DNA from: Planctomycetaceae bacterium | GTDB taxonomy: Bacteria; Planctomycetota; Planctomycetia; Planctomycetales; Planctomycetaceae | DNA length: 64,000 nucleotides | NCBI GenBank assembly: GCA_018699955.1 | Contig: JABISG010000123.1 | Coordinates: 1 to 64,000 of the forward strand | Reading direction: 5' to 3' | Shown here: one piece after another, positions 26,829-35,929 of the stretch | Numbering within the stretch: the first letter of the stretch is position 1 | Layout of the letters: every line of letters begins with the position of its first letter | The notes under the pieces: generated by a model | The model's input: only the letters and a program-made list of their open reading frames with translations | The model's database searches: none | What the model was told of the DNA's origin: nothing | Position numbers and translations under genes: made by a program

Positions 26829-27431
26829 CTACTGCGGAGATGCAGGACCGGCACAGCGGATGAGATGGTCGTGATCGACGTAGACCACATCCTGCGTCTC
26901 GTCGCTGTGTTCAAACGGCACTGGCCATTCTGACCGAATCGTCTTGGTGTAGTAGACCGTACACTTGTAGTGACAGTGATGCAGTCGTGCCGGACCAGCC
27001 AACGGATAGAATTTGCACTCGTCAACTCGGTCCACAATCAGTTCGATGACCATGCGGACGTTATTGCGTTGCGTCTCGGCGATGAACGACATTCCGCCGG
27101 CTGCACTGTCGGGCAGTGCGCGAATGACTTCATCCGGTGTCGGCGGATCGAGGCAGAACAACGGAGCGTGCTCGCCTTCCACTGGATCAAGAATCGGCAC
27201 CTTCTCGTACCGTTCCTCTTCGTGATACGTATCTTCAATCAATTCGCTGTAATAGGGGCTGACCGGGATCAGTGGGGTTGTCGACCAGAACTGTGAATAG
27301 TTCAGGGCAACCGTGGTGAACCCGTCCAGCAGATGCAGGTTCCAGAACCAGCAGCCGCTGTTCGTCATCGTCACCAATGAGATACCGAGCAGCAATACCA
27401 TCCGTTTGGTAAATGTCTTCAGCCTGGCCAT
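26829..27431 (-). CDS. Putative lipoprotein of unknown function
   Basis: A 200-residue protein. The N-terminus MARLKTFTKRMVLLLGISLV then TMTNSGCWFWN looks like a signal peptide ending in a loose lipobox (TNSGC). The rest is hydrophilic and rich in Cys, His and Tyr, with clusters such as LHHCHYKCTVYYTK and YVDHDHLIRC that could bind metal. I recognise no family. ATG 27431 is preceded by AAGGG at ten bases; ATG 27461 (MNEIIRKG) is an alternative. It lies upstream of the TPR and ExbB genes on the same strand, so it may belong to the same envelope machine. Confidence 0.6.
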   Translation of the reverse strand: MARLKTFTKRMVLLLGISLVTMTNSGCWFWNLHLLDGFTTVALNYSQFWSTTPLIPVSPYYSELIEDTYHEEERYEKVPILDPVEGEHAPLFCLDPPTPDEVIRALPDSAAGGMSFIAETQRNNVRMVIELIVDRVDECKFYPLAGPARLHHCHYKCTVYYTKTIRSEWPVPFEHSDETQDVVYVDHDHLIRCAGPASPQ

Positions 27432-27597
27432 CCCGTGTCCCTTTCGGATGATCTCGTTCATTGAGAATGCAGCGAGTCCTTGTGCAGAGTTGCCGTAGGA
27501 CTGCCCATGTTCTGTATATCGAACGGAAAGCCGCGTGGACTTGTGAGAATATTCCGATTATGCCGGATTTACGGATAATTCGGTCTGTAAATGACGT

Positions 27598-27631
27598 TGT
27601 CCCCGGGGCGAACAGATTCACCCCGGGGACA
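27598..27631 (-). terminator. Perfect hairpin downstream of the BON-protein gene
   Basis: TGTCCCCGGGG and CCCCGGGGACA form an 11-bp perfect stem with a 12-base loop, 55 bp past the stop of the gene at 27686. There is no clear T-run, so termination or mRNA-end protection is inferred from position. Confidence 0.45.
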
Positions 27632-27685
27632 GGTCGATGTCGTATTTGAAGCACACTCAAATAGTGAGCGGCAGCAAGATCTGGT

Positions 27686-28828
27686 TTACCAGTTTTTCGG
27701 ATTCAGGAACCACCACCATTTGTCGGTCCGCGGGCGGAAGTTTAAGTTCCACGATCCGTCATCCCATTCCAGTTGAACCTGTCGCCATCCCAGCGGGACT
27801 TGCGGATAGGGGTAGAACGGTCCGATGTACGGCCAGGCACTGGCACTGTAATCTTTCGGATAGGCCACCTGGGAGTAGTTCGGATACGAGGCGTATGACG
27901 GCCACGCGTGTTCCGGAAGGTTGGGCGAGTTGAACACAGCTTGCTGGGCACCGGCACCGGGGTGTCCGTAACTCAGTGGCATGGGAACACCGCCGCCACC
28001 ACCGTATCCCTGCTGCATCGGAGCACCACCGGGCATCGGCGGTTGTCCAGGAGCCGATTGGTAACGGGCAGGAGTAAACTGACCACCACCGGGGTAACCA
28101 CGCTGCGGACTGACTTGCTGGCCGGGGACCATCAGACGGTTGGCAACATTGTTGACACCAGCGACAGACGAAGCAGCCTGCTCGGCCTTGGCCCGCTGTG
28201 CCGCATCGCGAACCGTTCCCGCCAATAATGCGGTTCCGTTCATGAAGCGGACTTCAACATCGTAGCCGTTCAGTCCGGCTTGCGCCATGGCATCAGCAAT
28301 CTTCTGTGCAACCGCTTGGTTGTCCTGCGTCGCAGGTTGTTGACCGAACGGATTCTCTGGAGTTTCCGTCGGCTGAGAGATGGTTTCGGCTGGCAGTCTT
28401 CCCGGTGCGGGAGCTTGGAAATTCACTCTCCGGATTGGTTGGGCCGACGCTTCACGATCAGAAGGTCGTTCCGGACGTCCAGCCGAGGAGCCAATGATCT
28501 GCAATTGATTATCGACGCGTTTGACGCCCCGAACCTGGCCGACGATCTCGGTCGCCTTTGCTTTCAAGCGGCTATCGGCCACCTTGCCCGAAAGCGTGGC
28601 GATGCCGTTACGTTGCTCGATGGCAAAGTCGTAACCGGCAATTTTTGCCGCTCGTAACGCCCCGGCGATATCATCAGCAATTTGCTGATTACTCTCACCC
28701 GGCGTCGGACGAGCCGACTTGGCCTGCTTCCCCGAATTGAAAAATGGCAATTTCGGGGCTGCCATCGTAATGCCGGGCGTCACAGCCATTAATCCCAGCG
28801 TCAAAACCCATTTGCGACACATGCTCAT
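27686..28828 (-). CDS. Exported protein with two BON domains and an aromatic C-terminal tail
   Basis: A 380-residue envelope protein. After a signal peptide (WVLTLGLMAVTPGITMA) come two BON domains, about residues 48-115 (IADDIAGALRAAKIAGYDFA, VADSRLKAKATEIVGQVRGV) and 165-235 (IADAMAQAGLNGYDVEVRF, VRDAAQRAKAEQAASSVAGV). BON domains bind membranes or phospholipids in OsmY-type proteins. A Gly/Pro/Gln-rich linker then leads to a tail very rich in Trp, Tyr and Pro (AWPYIGPFYPYPQVPLGW, WWWFLNPKNW). ATG 28828 follows GGAGAG at nine bases. It appears monocistronic. Confidence 0.85.
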   Translation of the reverse strand: MSMCRKWVLTLGLMAVTPGITMAAPKLPFFNSGKQAKSARPTPGESNQQIADDIAGALRAAKIAGYDFAIEQRNGIATLSGKVADSRLKAKATEIVGQVRGVKRVDNQLQIIGSSAGRPERPSDREASAQPIRRVNFQAPAPGRLPAETISQPTETPENPFGQQPATQDNQAVAQKIADAMAQAGLNGYDVEVRFMNGTALLAGTVRDAAQRAKAEQAASSVAGVNNVANRLMVPGQQVSPQRGYPGGGQFTPARYQSAPGQPPMPGGAPMQQGYGGGGGVPMPLSYGHPGAGAQQAVFNSPNLPEHAWPSYASYPNYSQVAYPKDYSASAWPYIGPFYPYPQVPLGWRQVQLEWDDGSWNLNFRPRTDKWWWFLNPKNW

Positions 28829-28831
28829 CAA

Positions 28832-29143
28832 GAGCTCTCCTTAATGATTTCACGCCAGGCAATCAATGAACCCGGAAACTCAACGGCGATTTGGCTTGTG
28901 CGGAAGGAACTTTCCACTCGTTGGTTATATTGATCGGTCGGAAAAGACCGTTTAGATAAAGTTTTCTGATTATTTCGCGCAAAATCGTTGTTCGCGTTGG
29001 GCGACAGAATCAGTAAGGAATGCGTAACTCACCTGACACAAGTGACTTATCGGAAAAACACCGTCAATGCAGTGAGGATGCGATGGCCGCTGAACGTCGG
29101 CGCACGACGTATTGTCAGTGGCGAGGGGGCTGAGTCCGGCCGC
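28832..29143. other. Gap with no gene seen
   Basis: About 360 bp separate the BON gene start from the serine hydrolase stop. I see no credible ORF or RNA. The half near 28900-28980 is AT-rich and probably holds the BON-gene promoter; a family A palindrome occupies the other end (29148-29169). Confidence 0.5.
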
Positions 29144-29147
29144 AAAG

Positions 29148-29169
29148 CCCACGGGCTGCGGCCCGTGGG
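29148..29169. repeat. Dispersed palindrome family A, copy 1
   Basis: CCCACGGG and CCCGTGGG around a CTGCGG centre, preceded by GCAAAG and followed by ACCG. It lies 23 bp beyond the stop codon of the serine hydrolase gene. Confidence 0.9.
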
Positions 29170-29192
29170 ACCGAACAAGTGCAGCAACGCGA

Positions 29193-30335
29193 TCAAACAA
29201 ACGCTGCGGCAACCGCATTCGAGAGATGAACCAGCCGCCAGGGAGCGCGCGATCGAATACCGGATGTAAACAACTGGCAGAAACCCTGCTGTTCGGGATC
29301 GATCCAGCACATCGTTCCGGTGGCCCCGGTGTGGCCGAAGGCATTTCGTCCGAGCGCATCACCCCAACTGCCCGATGTCCCCGCATGGTTCAGCCGCCAA
29401 CCAAGTCCCCAGGGGCGCGCTCTGCGGATGGCTTCCGGCAAATCGGGTTGGTCGTCGAATCGACTGGTCGTCATGGCGTCGATCGATGCGGGCGATAACA
29501 AACGCACGCCGTCGAGTTCCCCCTTATTCAACAGCAACTGGCAAACGCGGGCGAAATCTTCCGGAGCGCTGAAGACGCCGCCCCAGGGGGCGCCGAATTC
29601 CTGCCAGTACTTGCTGTTCCAGCCGAAGTCGCTACCAATTTGATAATCCGGAACCTGGACTCGCACCAGCCGTTCCCGCTCCAACCCACGCGAACCGAGC
29701 GCCGTCGATTTCATTCCGAGCGGTTGGAAGATTTCCTGGTCGAGATAGTCGCGAATGGACATCTTGGTAATTCGCTGGATGATTTCAGCGACAACCAGCG
29801 TTCCCATGCTCTGGTAGCTGAAATCAGTTCCTGGCGGAAACAGAGGCTGCGCTGCAATCGCCCCGTTGATGAATGTTTTCAGCGGGGCGTGCTTGCGGCG
29901 GAGTTCGGCGTTGTTTGGCACCATGTCGGGCATGCCCGATGTATGGGTGAAGAGGTGCAGAACCAGCGTTTCTTCCTTGTGATTCGCCGCGAAATCGGGA
30001 ATGTAACGCGTGACCGGATCGGACAGGTTCAGCAGCCCGCGCTCAACCAGCATCATTGCACCGAAATAGGTCAACGGCTTGCTGATCGATGCCAACAGAA
30101 ACATGCCGTCGTCGCGAATCGGTTCGGCCTTCGATTCGGGGCCTTGCTTTCCGAAGAATCGCGGGGGGACAATCTTGCCGTTGCGTCCGACGAGAATTGA
30201 GCCGCCGGGAATTGGAGCCTCGGCACCTCTCGTCCACTTCTCCAGCAATTTGTAAGCATCATCGAGACGGGCCGGATCGAGGCCAATCTCTTCGGGACGG
30301 GCGTGCTTGAGAGCGGGCATGGCAGTTGGCTCCAT
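29193..30335 (-). CDS. Serine hydrolase, class C beta-lactamase / DD-peptidase family
   Basis: This 380-residue enzyme has the three active-site elements of the beta-lactamase (PF00144) fold: SxxK in LLASISKPLTYFGAMML, the Tyr motif in FSYQSMGTLVVAEIIQ (Y-x-S instead of Y-x-N), and HTGA near the C-terminus in place of KTG. EFGAPWGGVFSAPEDFARV is typical of the esterase-like members. No signal peptide is evident, so it is probably cytoplasmic, favouring an esterase or peptidase role over antibiotic resistance. ATG 30335 or ATG 30320 could be the start. It lies 37 bp downstream of the AAA ATPase on the same strand. Confidence 0.88.
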   Translation of the reverse strand: MEPTAMPALKHARPEEIGLDPARLDDAYKLLEKWTRGAEAPIPGGSILVGRNGKIVPPRFFGKQGPESKAEPIRDDGMFLLASISKPLTYFGAMMLVERGLLNLSDPVTRYIPDFAANHKEETLVLHLFTHTSGMPDMVPNNAELRRKHAPLKTFINGAIAAQPLFPPGTDFSYQSMGTLVVAEIIQRITKMSIRDYLDQEIFQPLGMKSTALGSRGLERERLVRVQVPDYQIGSDFGWNSKYWQEFGAPWGGVFSAPEDFARVCQLLLNKGELDGVRLLSPASIDAMTTSRFDDQPDLPEAIRRARPWGLGWRLNHAGTSGSWGDALGRNAFGHTGATGTMCWIDPEQQGFCQLFTSGIRSRAPWRLVHLSNAVAAAFV

Positions 30336-30372
30336 GTGGAAACTTTGATTCGGCAGGACGTGCGGCTGCCGG

Positions 30373-31332
30373 CTATTCTACGTCGTCGTCATCCTCGTCG
30401 TCTTCGTAATCCGGATGCAATGGGTCTTCGGGTGCGAAGAAAAAGTCCCCCAGTCCCATCGGGACGGCATTGCCGCCCAACGTCTGACTCTTACGGTCGG
30501 CTAGCGCCCTAAGATCGAGCGCATCGTCGCCCAAACATTTCTTCAGCGATTCCCGCCACGCCGCATCTTTGCCCAAGGGGTGATCGGAATCCTGGGCGAT
30601 ACGTTTCAGTGCGTATCTAAGGACATTGATGCCGTCACGCGTCGAGAAGTCGAGCTTCAGGGCATGCGACTCCTGTAGGAATTCCACCGTGAGGTTCAAC
30701 ATTTCCACATCAGCGAATGGGAGATGGTACTGCAGAATCGCCAATTCATCGTCGCGCGTCGGGTGACTCAAAGTGAGCGTCGGTTGTAGGCGGCTAAGGA
30801 TGTAATCGGGAATCTCAAACGTCGACTCGTCGTCGTTCATGGTGACCGCACAGCGAAAATCGGGGTGGGCCGGTATCGTGATCCCCGCGACAATCGACTC
30901 GACGTACCGGCGATGATCGAGCAGTGGCGCCAAACTGGCCCACGATTTCTCGTTCATGCGGTTACCTTCATCCAACAGGCAAATCCCGCCACGAATCATC
31001 GCCGACACCAGCGGTGAGGTGTGATATTTGATCTTCCCGCTTTCGGCCAAGACCGGCGTGACCAGTAGATCTTCCGGCCGCGTGTCGGCCGTGCATTGGT
31101 AAATGTAAAGCGGCTGTTTTCGCGTTCGCGCGGCAGCGATGGCGAGTGAGGTCTTACCGATGCCCGGTGTGCCAACAAGCCTTGGCGATAACGGCATGTC
31201 TTTCGCATCGACGACAACCCAGCAGGCGAGCGTCTGCTTCAATACCTCGTGCTGGCCGATCCACTGTGCCTCAGAAGGGTCGGGCCGACCCATGTGAAGA
31301 GTGACGCCGTCAATTTCAATAGAATTTGTCAT
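30373..31332 (-). CDS. MoxR-like AAA+ ATPase with acidic C-terminus
   Basis: A 319-residue AAA+ protein. Walker A is [14 protein letters not shown], Walker B is [11 protein letters not shown], sensor 1 is [10 protein letters not shown], and the arginine-finger region is [15 protein letters not shown]. This layout matches the AAA_5/MoxR group, chaperone ATPases that usually work with VWA proteins. No VWA gene is adjacent, though two lie at 46-51 kb. The tail [12 protein letters not shown] is strongly acidic, perhaps a partner-binding or calcium-binding tail. ATG 31332. Divergent from the LOG-family gene. Confidence 0.85.
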   Translation of the reverse strand: MTNSIEIDGVTLHMGRPDPSEAQWIGQHEVLKQTLACWVVVDAKDMPLSPRLVGTPGIGKTSLAIAAARTRKQPLYIYQCTADTRPEDLLVTPVLAESGKIKYHTSPLVSAMIRGGICLLDEGNRMNEKSWASLAPLLDHRRYVESIVAGITIPAHPDFRCAVTMNDDESTFEIPDYILSRLQPTLTLSHPTRDDELAILQYHLPFADVEMLNLTVEFLQESHALKLDFSTRDGINVLRYALKRIAQDSDHPLGKDAAWRESLKKCLGDDALDLRALADRKSQTLGGNAVPMGLGDFFFAPEDPLHPDYEDDEDDDDVE

Positions 31333-31508
31333 GGAGGGATGGTCGAGAGTCGAGGGACAAGAGTCGAGAGCAAGAACAGCTTCAGTGAATGGCTGAACGA
31401 GGTTGCAGGCATTGTGAAACGGAATCGCGTCAAACTGGAAACCGCATTATACTCGGCCGAGCGCGTGACAAACACCCACCCGACCGCCACGTCAGTTGGA
31501 TTCACCAC

Positions 31509-32276
31509 ATGAATCAGGACCATCAACAGCCTTCCGGGGCAGAGCCGCCCACAAACGGTTGGCACCGCGAAGACCGTTACCTGCTTGAAGGCCCGCGGTC
31601 GCGGACGGCGGAGTTTTTCCGTGTCTTGCGAATCATGCGTGAGTTCATTCGTGGATTTCGCGCATTGCACTTTGTGGGACCATGCGTGACGGTGTTTGGT
31701 TCAGCTCGCTTCGACGAGAGTCACCGCTACTACCAACAGGCCCGGGAAATCGGCAGCCAATTGGCGCAGCAGGGATTCACCACCATCACGGGTGGTGGCC
31801 CGGGAATTATGGAAGCGGCCAATCGCGGTGCGCAGGAAACGGGCGGTCGATCGATCGGCTGCAACATCGTGCTGCCCGAAGAGCAAGTGCCGAATCCCTT
31901 TCTCGACAAGATCGTCGCCTTCCGATATTTCTTCGTGCGGAAAGTGATGCTGATCAAGTATTCGCAGGCGTTCATAATAATGCCGGGGGGCTTCGGCACA
32001 ATGGACGAAGCATTCGAGGCGGCCACGTTGATCCAAACCGGAAAAGTCTTCAACTTCCCCATTATTTTCGTCGGTCGCGACTACTGGGACGAACTGTTCG
32101 ACTTCATGCAACGGCGGATGCTCAGCGAGGAAACCATTTCCCCGGAGGACATGGAACGCTTTGTGTTAACCGACTCGGTCGAGGAAGTGATCGCATGCCT
32201 GGAACATTGCGCTTCACGCCCCCAAACCCATGCCGCCGACCGAGCCGAATCGCGAACCTGGGAATTAAAGAATTGA
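31509..32276 (+). CDS. LOG-family protein (cytokinin riboside 5'-monophosphate phosphoribohydrolase-like)
   Basis: A 255-residue TIGR00730/YvdD-type enzyme that would split nucleoside 5'-monophosphates into base and ribose phosphate. The nucleotide-binding motifs are VTVFGSARFDESHRYY, TGGGPGIMEAANRGAQ and the family hallmark PGGFGTMDEAFEAATL. Many annotated lysine decarboxylase entries are this family; that name would be wrong. An N-terminal extension of about 45 residues precedes the domain. ATG 31509 is preferred over an extension to 31389. A degenerate family A palindrome follows and purM begins 108 bp downstream. Confidence 0.9.
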   Translation: MNQDHQQPSGAEPPTNGWHREDRYLLEGPRSRTAEFFRVLRIMREFIRGFRALHFVGPCVTVFGSARFDESHRYYQQAREIGSQLAQQGFTTITGGGPGIMEAANRGAQETGGRSIGCNIVLPEEQVPNPFLDKIVAFRYFFVRKVMLIKYSQAFIIMPGGFGTMDEAFEAATLIQTGKVFNFPIIFVGRDYWDELFDFMQRRMLSEETISPEDMERFVLTDSVEEVIACLEHCASRPQTHAADRAESRTWELKN

Positions 32277-32293
32277 ATTGTTCTGCTCACAAA

Positions 32294-32315
32294 GCCCACC
32301 GGCTGCGTCCCGTGA
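32294..32315. repeat. Family A palindrome, degenerate copy 2
   Basis: GCCCACCGGCTGCGTCCCGTGA keeps the spacing and most bases of the family A repeat but no longer forms a perfect stem. It sits 18 bp after the LOG-family stop. Confidence 0.55.
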
Positions 32316-32384
32316 GATTCTTCTGATTAGATTTTCGTTGCCACACAATCGACGAACGACCGGTCCGCTGTCTATGATACGCCC

Positions 32385-33422
32385 ATGAACACTGCAACCT
32401 ATAAGTCCGCTGGCGTTGATCTCGAAAAGTATCAGCAGGCAATGCGGAAACTCCCGGGGTTTCTACAAAAGACGCACGAGACCCAACCGGGGCGTGTGAT
32501 GGAATTGTCCGGCGGATTCGCCGGGCTGTTTCGGCTGAATGGTGGCGGGAATTCGTATCACGATCCCGTACTTGTCTCCGGAACCGATGGCGTCGGCACC
32601 AAAATCAAAGTCGCCCAAATGGCCGGCGTGTACAACACCATCGGCATCGATCTGGTGGCGATGTGCGTCAACGACTGTCTTTGCCTGGGTGCCGAGCCAC
32701 TCTTCTTTCTCGATTACCTGGCGTTTGGGCGGGATAATCCCGATCTGATCGCCCAACTTGTCGAAGGGGTTGCCGAAGGCTGCACGCAGTCGAAGTCGGC
32801 CTTGTTGGGGGGCGAGACCGCCATCATGCCGGGACTGTACGCCGATGATGATTTCGACATGGCCGGTTTTTCGGTCGGCGTCGTCGAACGCGATCGCATT
32901 ATTGACGGCAGCGAAATTCAGCCCGGCGATGTGATTCTCGGGTTAGAATCGAGCGGATTGCATTCCAACGGTTTCAGCCTGATTCGGCAGGCCGTGTTCG
33001 ACATCGGCGGATTGTCGCTGGGCGACATCGTGCCAGAAATAGACAAGACGGTTGGTGACGTCTTGCTCGAGCCGACCCGCATCTACACCGAAGCAATAAC
33101 GGCTGTGATGCAGCATCCGCGCGGCGTGGTGGGCGTGAACGGCATCGCCCACATTACCGGCGGGGGACTGCAGGAGAATATCGATCGCATTCTCCCGGAA
33201 GGACGACGAGCGAAAATCGACCGCGACCGCTGGACCGTCCCGCCGTTGTTCACCTGGCTGCAGGAACTCGGCAACATCGAGACCGAAGAGATGTTCCGCG
33301 TCTTCAACATGGGCATTGGCATGGCGATGGTCGTCCGGCCGCTGCAACTGGACGCCATCGTCAAGCAGTTGGGCGAATGCGGCGTGGGGACACATGTCAT
33401 TGGTGAGATTGTTGAAGGTTGA
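32385..33422 (+). CDS. purM: Phosphoribosylformylglycinamidine cyclo-ligase
   Basis: Fifth step of purine synthesis, turning FGAM into AIR with ATP. The 345-residue protein matches the family throughout: YKSAGVDLEKYQQAM at the N-terminus, VSGTDGVGTKIKVAQ, GIDLVAMCVNDCLCLGAEPL, the ATP-site segment LLGGETAIMPGLY, LGLESSGLHSNGFSLIR, and GIAHITGGGLQENIDRILP. ATG 32385 is clear. No other pur gene is nearby. A family A palindrome begins six bases after its stop. Confidence 0.97.
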   Translation: MNTATYKSAGVDLEKYQQAMRKLPGFLQKTHETQPGRVMELSGGFAGLFRLNGGGNSYHDPVLVSGTDGVGTKIKVAQMAGVYNTIGIDLVAMCVNDCLCLGAEPLFFLDYLAFGRDNPDLIAQLVEGVAEGCTQSKSALLGGETAIMPGLYADDDFDMAGFSVGVVERDRIIDGSEIQPGDVILGLESSGLHSNGFSLIRQAVFDIGGLSLGDIVPEIDKTVGDVLLEPTRIYTEAITAVMQHPRGVVGVNGIAHITGGGLQENIDRILPEGRRAKIDRDRWTVPPLFTWLQELGNIETEEMFRVFNMGIGMAMVVRPLQLDAIVKQLGECGVGTHVIGEIVEG

Positions 33423-33427
33423 TTGAT

Positions 33428-33449
33428 CCCACGGGCCGCAGCCCGTGGG
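33428..33449. repeat. Family A palindrome, copy 3 (reverse orientation)
   Basis: A perfect copy, reading CCCACGGGCCGCAG then CCCGTGGG, in the 67-bp gap between purM and the ABC-2 permease. Flanking GGCTTTGCC is the reverse complement of the flank at the other copies, so the repeat unit is longer than the stem. Confidence 0.9.
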
Positions 33450-33489
33450 CTTTGCCGGTTACGTACACTGCTTCTTTCTGCGATCTCCA

Positions 33490-34349
<860 letters not shown>

Positions 34350-34353
<4 letters not shown>

Positions 34354-34823
34354 TCGTCTTCTTCGTCCTCGTCTTCCAGTTCGAGTCCGAAGTCGTCGTC
34401 GTCTTCCATGAACAGATCTTCGCTGTTGGCGTCGATGGTTTCACTGGCGTCGTCATCGAACTCGTCGCCAATTTCGTCGTCGTCCTCCATCGTCAGTTCG
34501 TCACCCTCGTCGGCCACCATATCTTCATCATCGCCGAACTCATCAAGGTCATCGCCATCATTGAGTAACTCGTCATCGTCACCGAAATCGTCGCCATCCT
34601 CTTTGGCCTTGTCCGGGGCATCGGTTTTTGGCCCGAACAGCAACACGCCAACCGGAAGCACGGCCACCAGCACGCTGGTCAACAAAGTTGGGACCGACAC
34701 CGCCCACATCATGCCCGAGAGGTTTTCGGAATTCTTGAGGAACGTCATCACCAACAGGGCGGTCAAAATGCCGCCTGGAATCGCGGCAATTAGCGATACC
34801 GATGCCAATCCAAGTTTGCTCAC
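34350..34823 (-). CDS. Small membrane protein with a highly acidic tail
   Basis: A 157-residue protein with two N-terminal hydrophobic helices ([40 protein letters not shown]) and then about 90 residues that are mostly Asp and Glu. No family recognised. The tail has no Cys or His, so it could bind Ca2+ or a basic partner non-specifically; that is a guess. The start is GTG 34823. The coding frame uses GAT/GAC and GAA/GAG freely, which argues for protein-level selection and not a simple DNA repeat. Its stop and that of the permease share CTAG at 34350-34353. Confidence 0.7.
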
Positions 34824-35183
34824 GTGATCTCTCGATTCTGTGCTGGGTGAGTCGGCGTTTGAAGCGTGCCGACAGACCGCAGTGTCGCGACCGGCGTTCC
34901 TTGCCTCGAATTCTCCTCACTCCATACTAAATCGCCGAGACAGGCGACGGCAAGACCGGGAAACCTTTAGGAGTGATGAATGTTAGAAAACGAATGACGA
35001 ATGAAGCGGTTAAACCGACCGCGTGCGATTACGATTTTGACTTCAATGTCGTATGTTAGCGGCAACGAAGTGACATTTTGGATGATTCGTCCGAAAACCT
35101 GGTTGCGGTTGTTCTTGACACTTCCAGGCAAGTGTCCGGGTGACCCGTCAGAGGGTTTTCGGACTACTTGGAGATAGAGTTGC
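34824..35183. other. Gap with no gene seen
   Basis: About 360 bp between divergent genes (the acidic protein and the uracil-DNA glycosylase). No convincing ORF was found; the 72-codon minus frame at 34967-35185 lacks a ribosome site. It presumably carries both promoters and the small inverted repeat at 35117-35136. Confidence 0.5.
35117..35136. promoter_or_regulatory. Inverted repeat upstream of the uracil-DNA glycosylase gene
   Basis: GACACTT and AAGTGTC are separated by six bases, ending 47 bp before the ATG at 35184. The first arm overlaps a TTGACA (35115-35120). It could be an operator; the regulator is unknown. Confidence 0.35.
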
Positions 35184-35864
35184 ATGCGAAAGTGGGATCG
35201 CCTGAATGCTGAAATTGTCGCGTGTGAACGCTGTCCGCGGCTGTTGGATCATTGCCGAACGGTCGCGAAAGAGAAGCGCCGCGCCTATCGCGATTGGGAG
35301 TATTGGGGGAAGCCGGTTCCCAACATGGGCGACCACAAGGCGCGAATGTTGATTGTGGGTCTTGCGCCGGCGGCACACGGAGCGAACCGCACCGGCCGCA
35401 TGTTTACAGGCGATCGCAGCGGCGACTGGTTGTTCGGCGCACTCTACCGGGCCGGCTTCGCCAATCAATCGACGGCAACCGACCGTGATGACGGTTTGGA
35501 ACTGATCGACTGCGCAATCACCGCTGCCGGACACTGTGCGCCTCCACAGAACAAGCCGACGCGCGAAGAGATTCAAAACTGCGAGGAGTGGTTCGAACGC
35601 ACCGTGGCGTTGCTGCCGGTGCGAGTCTTTCTGGCGTTGGGGCAAATCGGTTGGCGGGCGGTGATTGACAAAGCACGCGCCGCGGGCTGGTACAGCGGCC
35701 CGATTCCGAAATTCGGCCACGCCGCGAAAGTGCAGTTCAGCAGCGGGCAATGGCTAGTGGGCAGCTATCACCCCAGCCAACAGAATACATTCACCGGTCG
35801 ATTGACTGAGGAGATGCTGGATCACGTATTCGAGGTCGCGCGGGAGTTGATTCAGGATGACTGA
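35184..35864 (+). CDS. Uracil-DNA glycosylase, family 5 (UdgB-like)
   Basis: Removes uracil and related damaged bases from DNA. The 226-residue protein has the family 5 active-site motif [20 protein letters not shown], where Ala replaces the Asp or Asn of other families, and the second motif [16 protein letters not shown]. Four cysteines placed for a 4Fe-4S cluster are visible (C14 and C17 in ACERCPRL, and [10 protein letters not shown] plus NCEEWF later). GGAGATAGAGTTGC precedes the ATG. It stands alone, with a possible operator upstream. Confidence 0.92.
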   Translation: MRKWDRLNAEIVACERCPRLLDHCRTVAKEKRRAYRDWEYWGKPVPNMGDHKARMLIVGLAPAAHGANRTGRMFTGDRSGDWLFGALYRAGFANQSTATDRDDGLELIDCAITAAGHCAPPQNKPTREEIQNCEEWFERTVALLPVRVFLALGQIGWRAVIDKARAAGWYSGPIPKFGHAAKVQFSSGQWLVGSYHPSQQNTFTGRLTEEMLDHVFEVARELIQDD

Positions 35865-35929
35865 AGTCGGCGTCGGAATATTCCCTGATTCGCGAAACCG
35901 CAAGCGAGATGGAACCGCCATGCTTCAAG

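Noticed and set aside
29193-30335. Antibiotic-resistance beta-lactamase
   Set aside because: There is no signal peptide, the Tyr motif is YxS and KTG is HTG, which fit esterase or peptidase members better.
31509-32276. Lysine decarboxylase
   Set aside because: The PGGxGTxxE motif marks LOG-family phosphoribohydrolases, which were once mislabelled this way.
33445-33489. N-terminal extension [11 protein letters not shown] of the ABC-2 permease
   Set aside because: It starts inside the flank of a family A palindrome and is not expected in the family.
34967-35185. 72-codon minus-strand frame in the gap before the glycosylase
   Set aside because: It has no ribosome site, overlaps the glycosylase start and carries no recognisable family feature.
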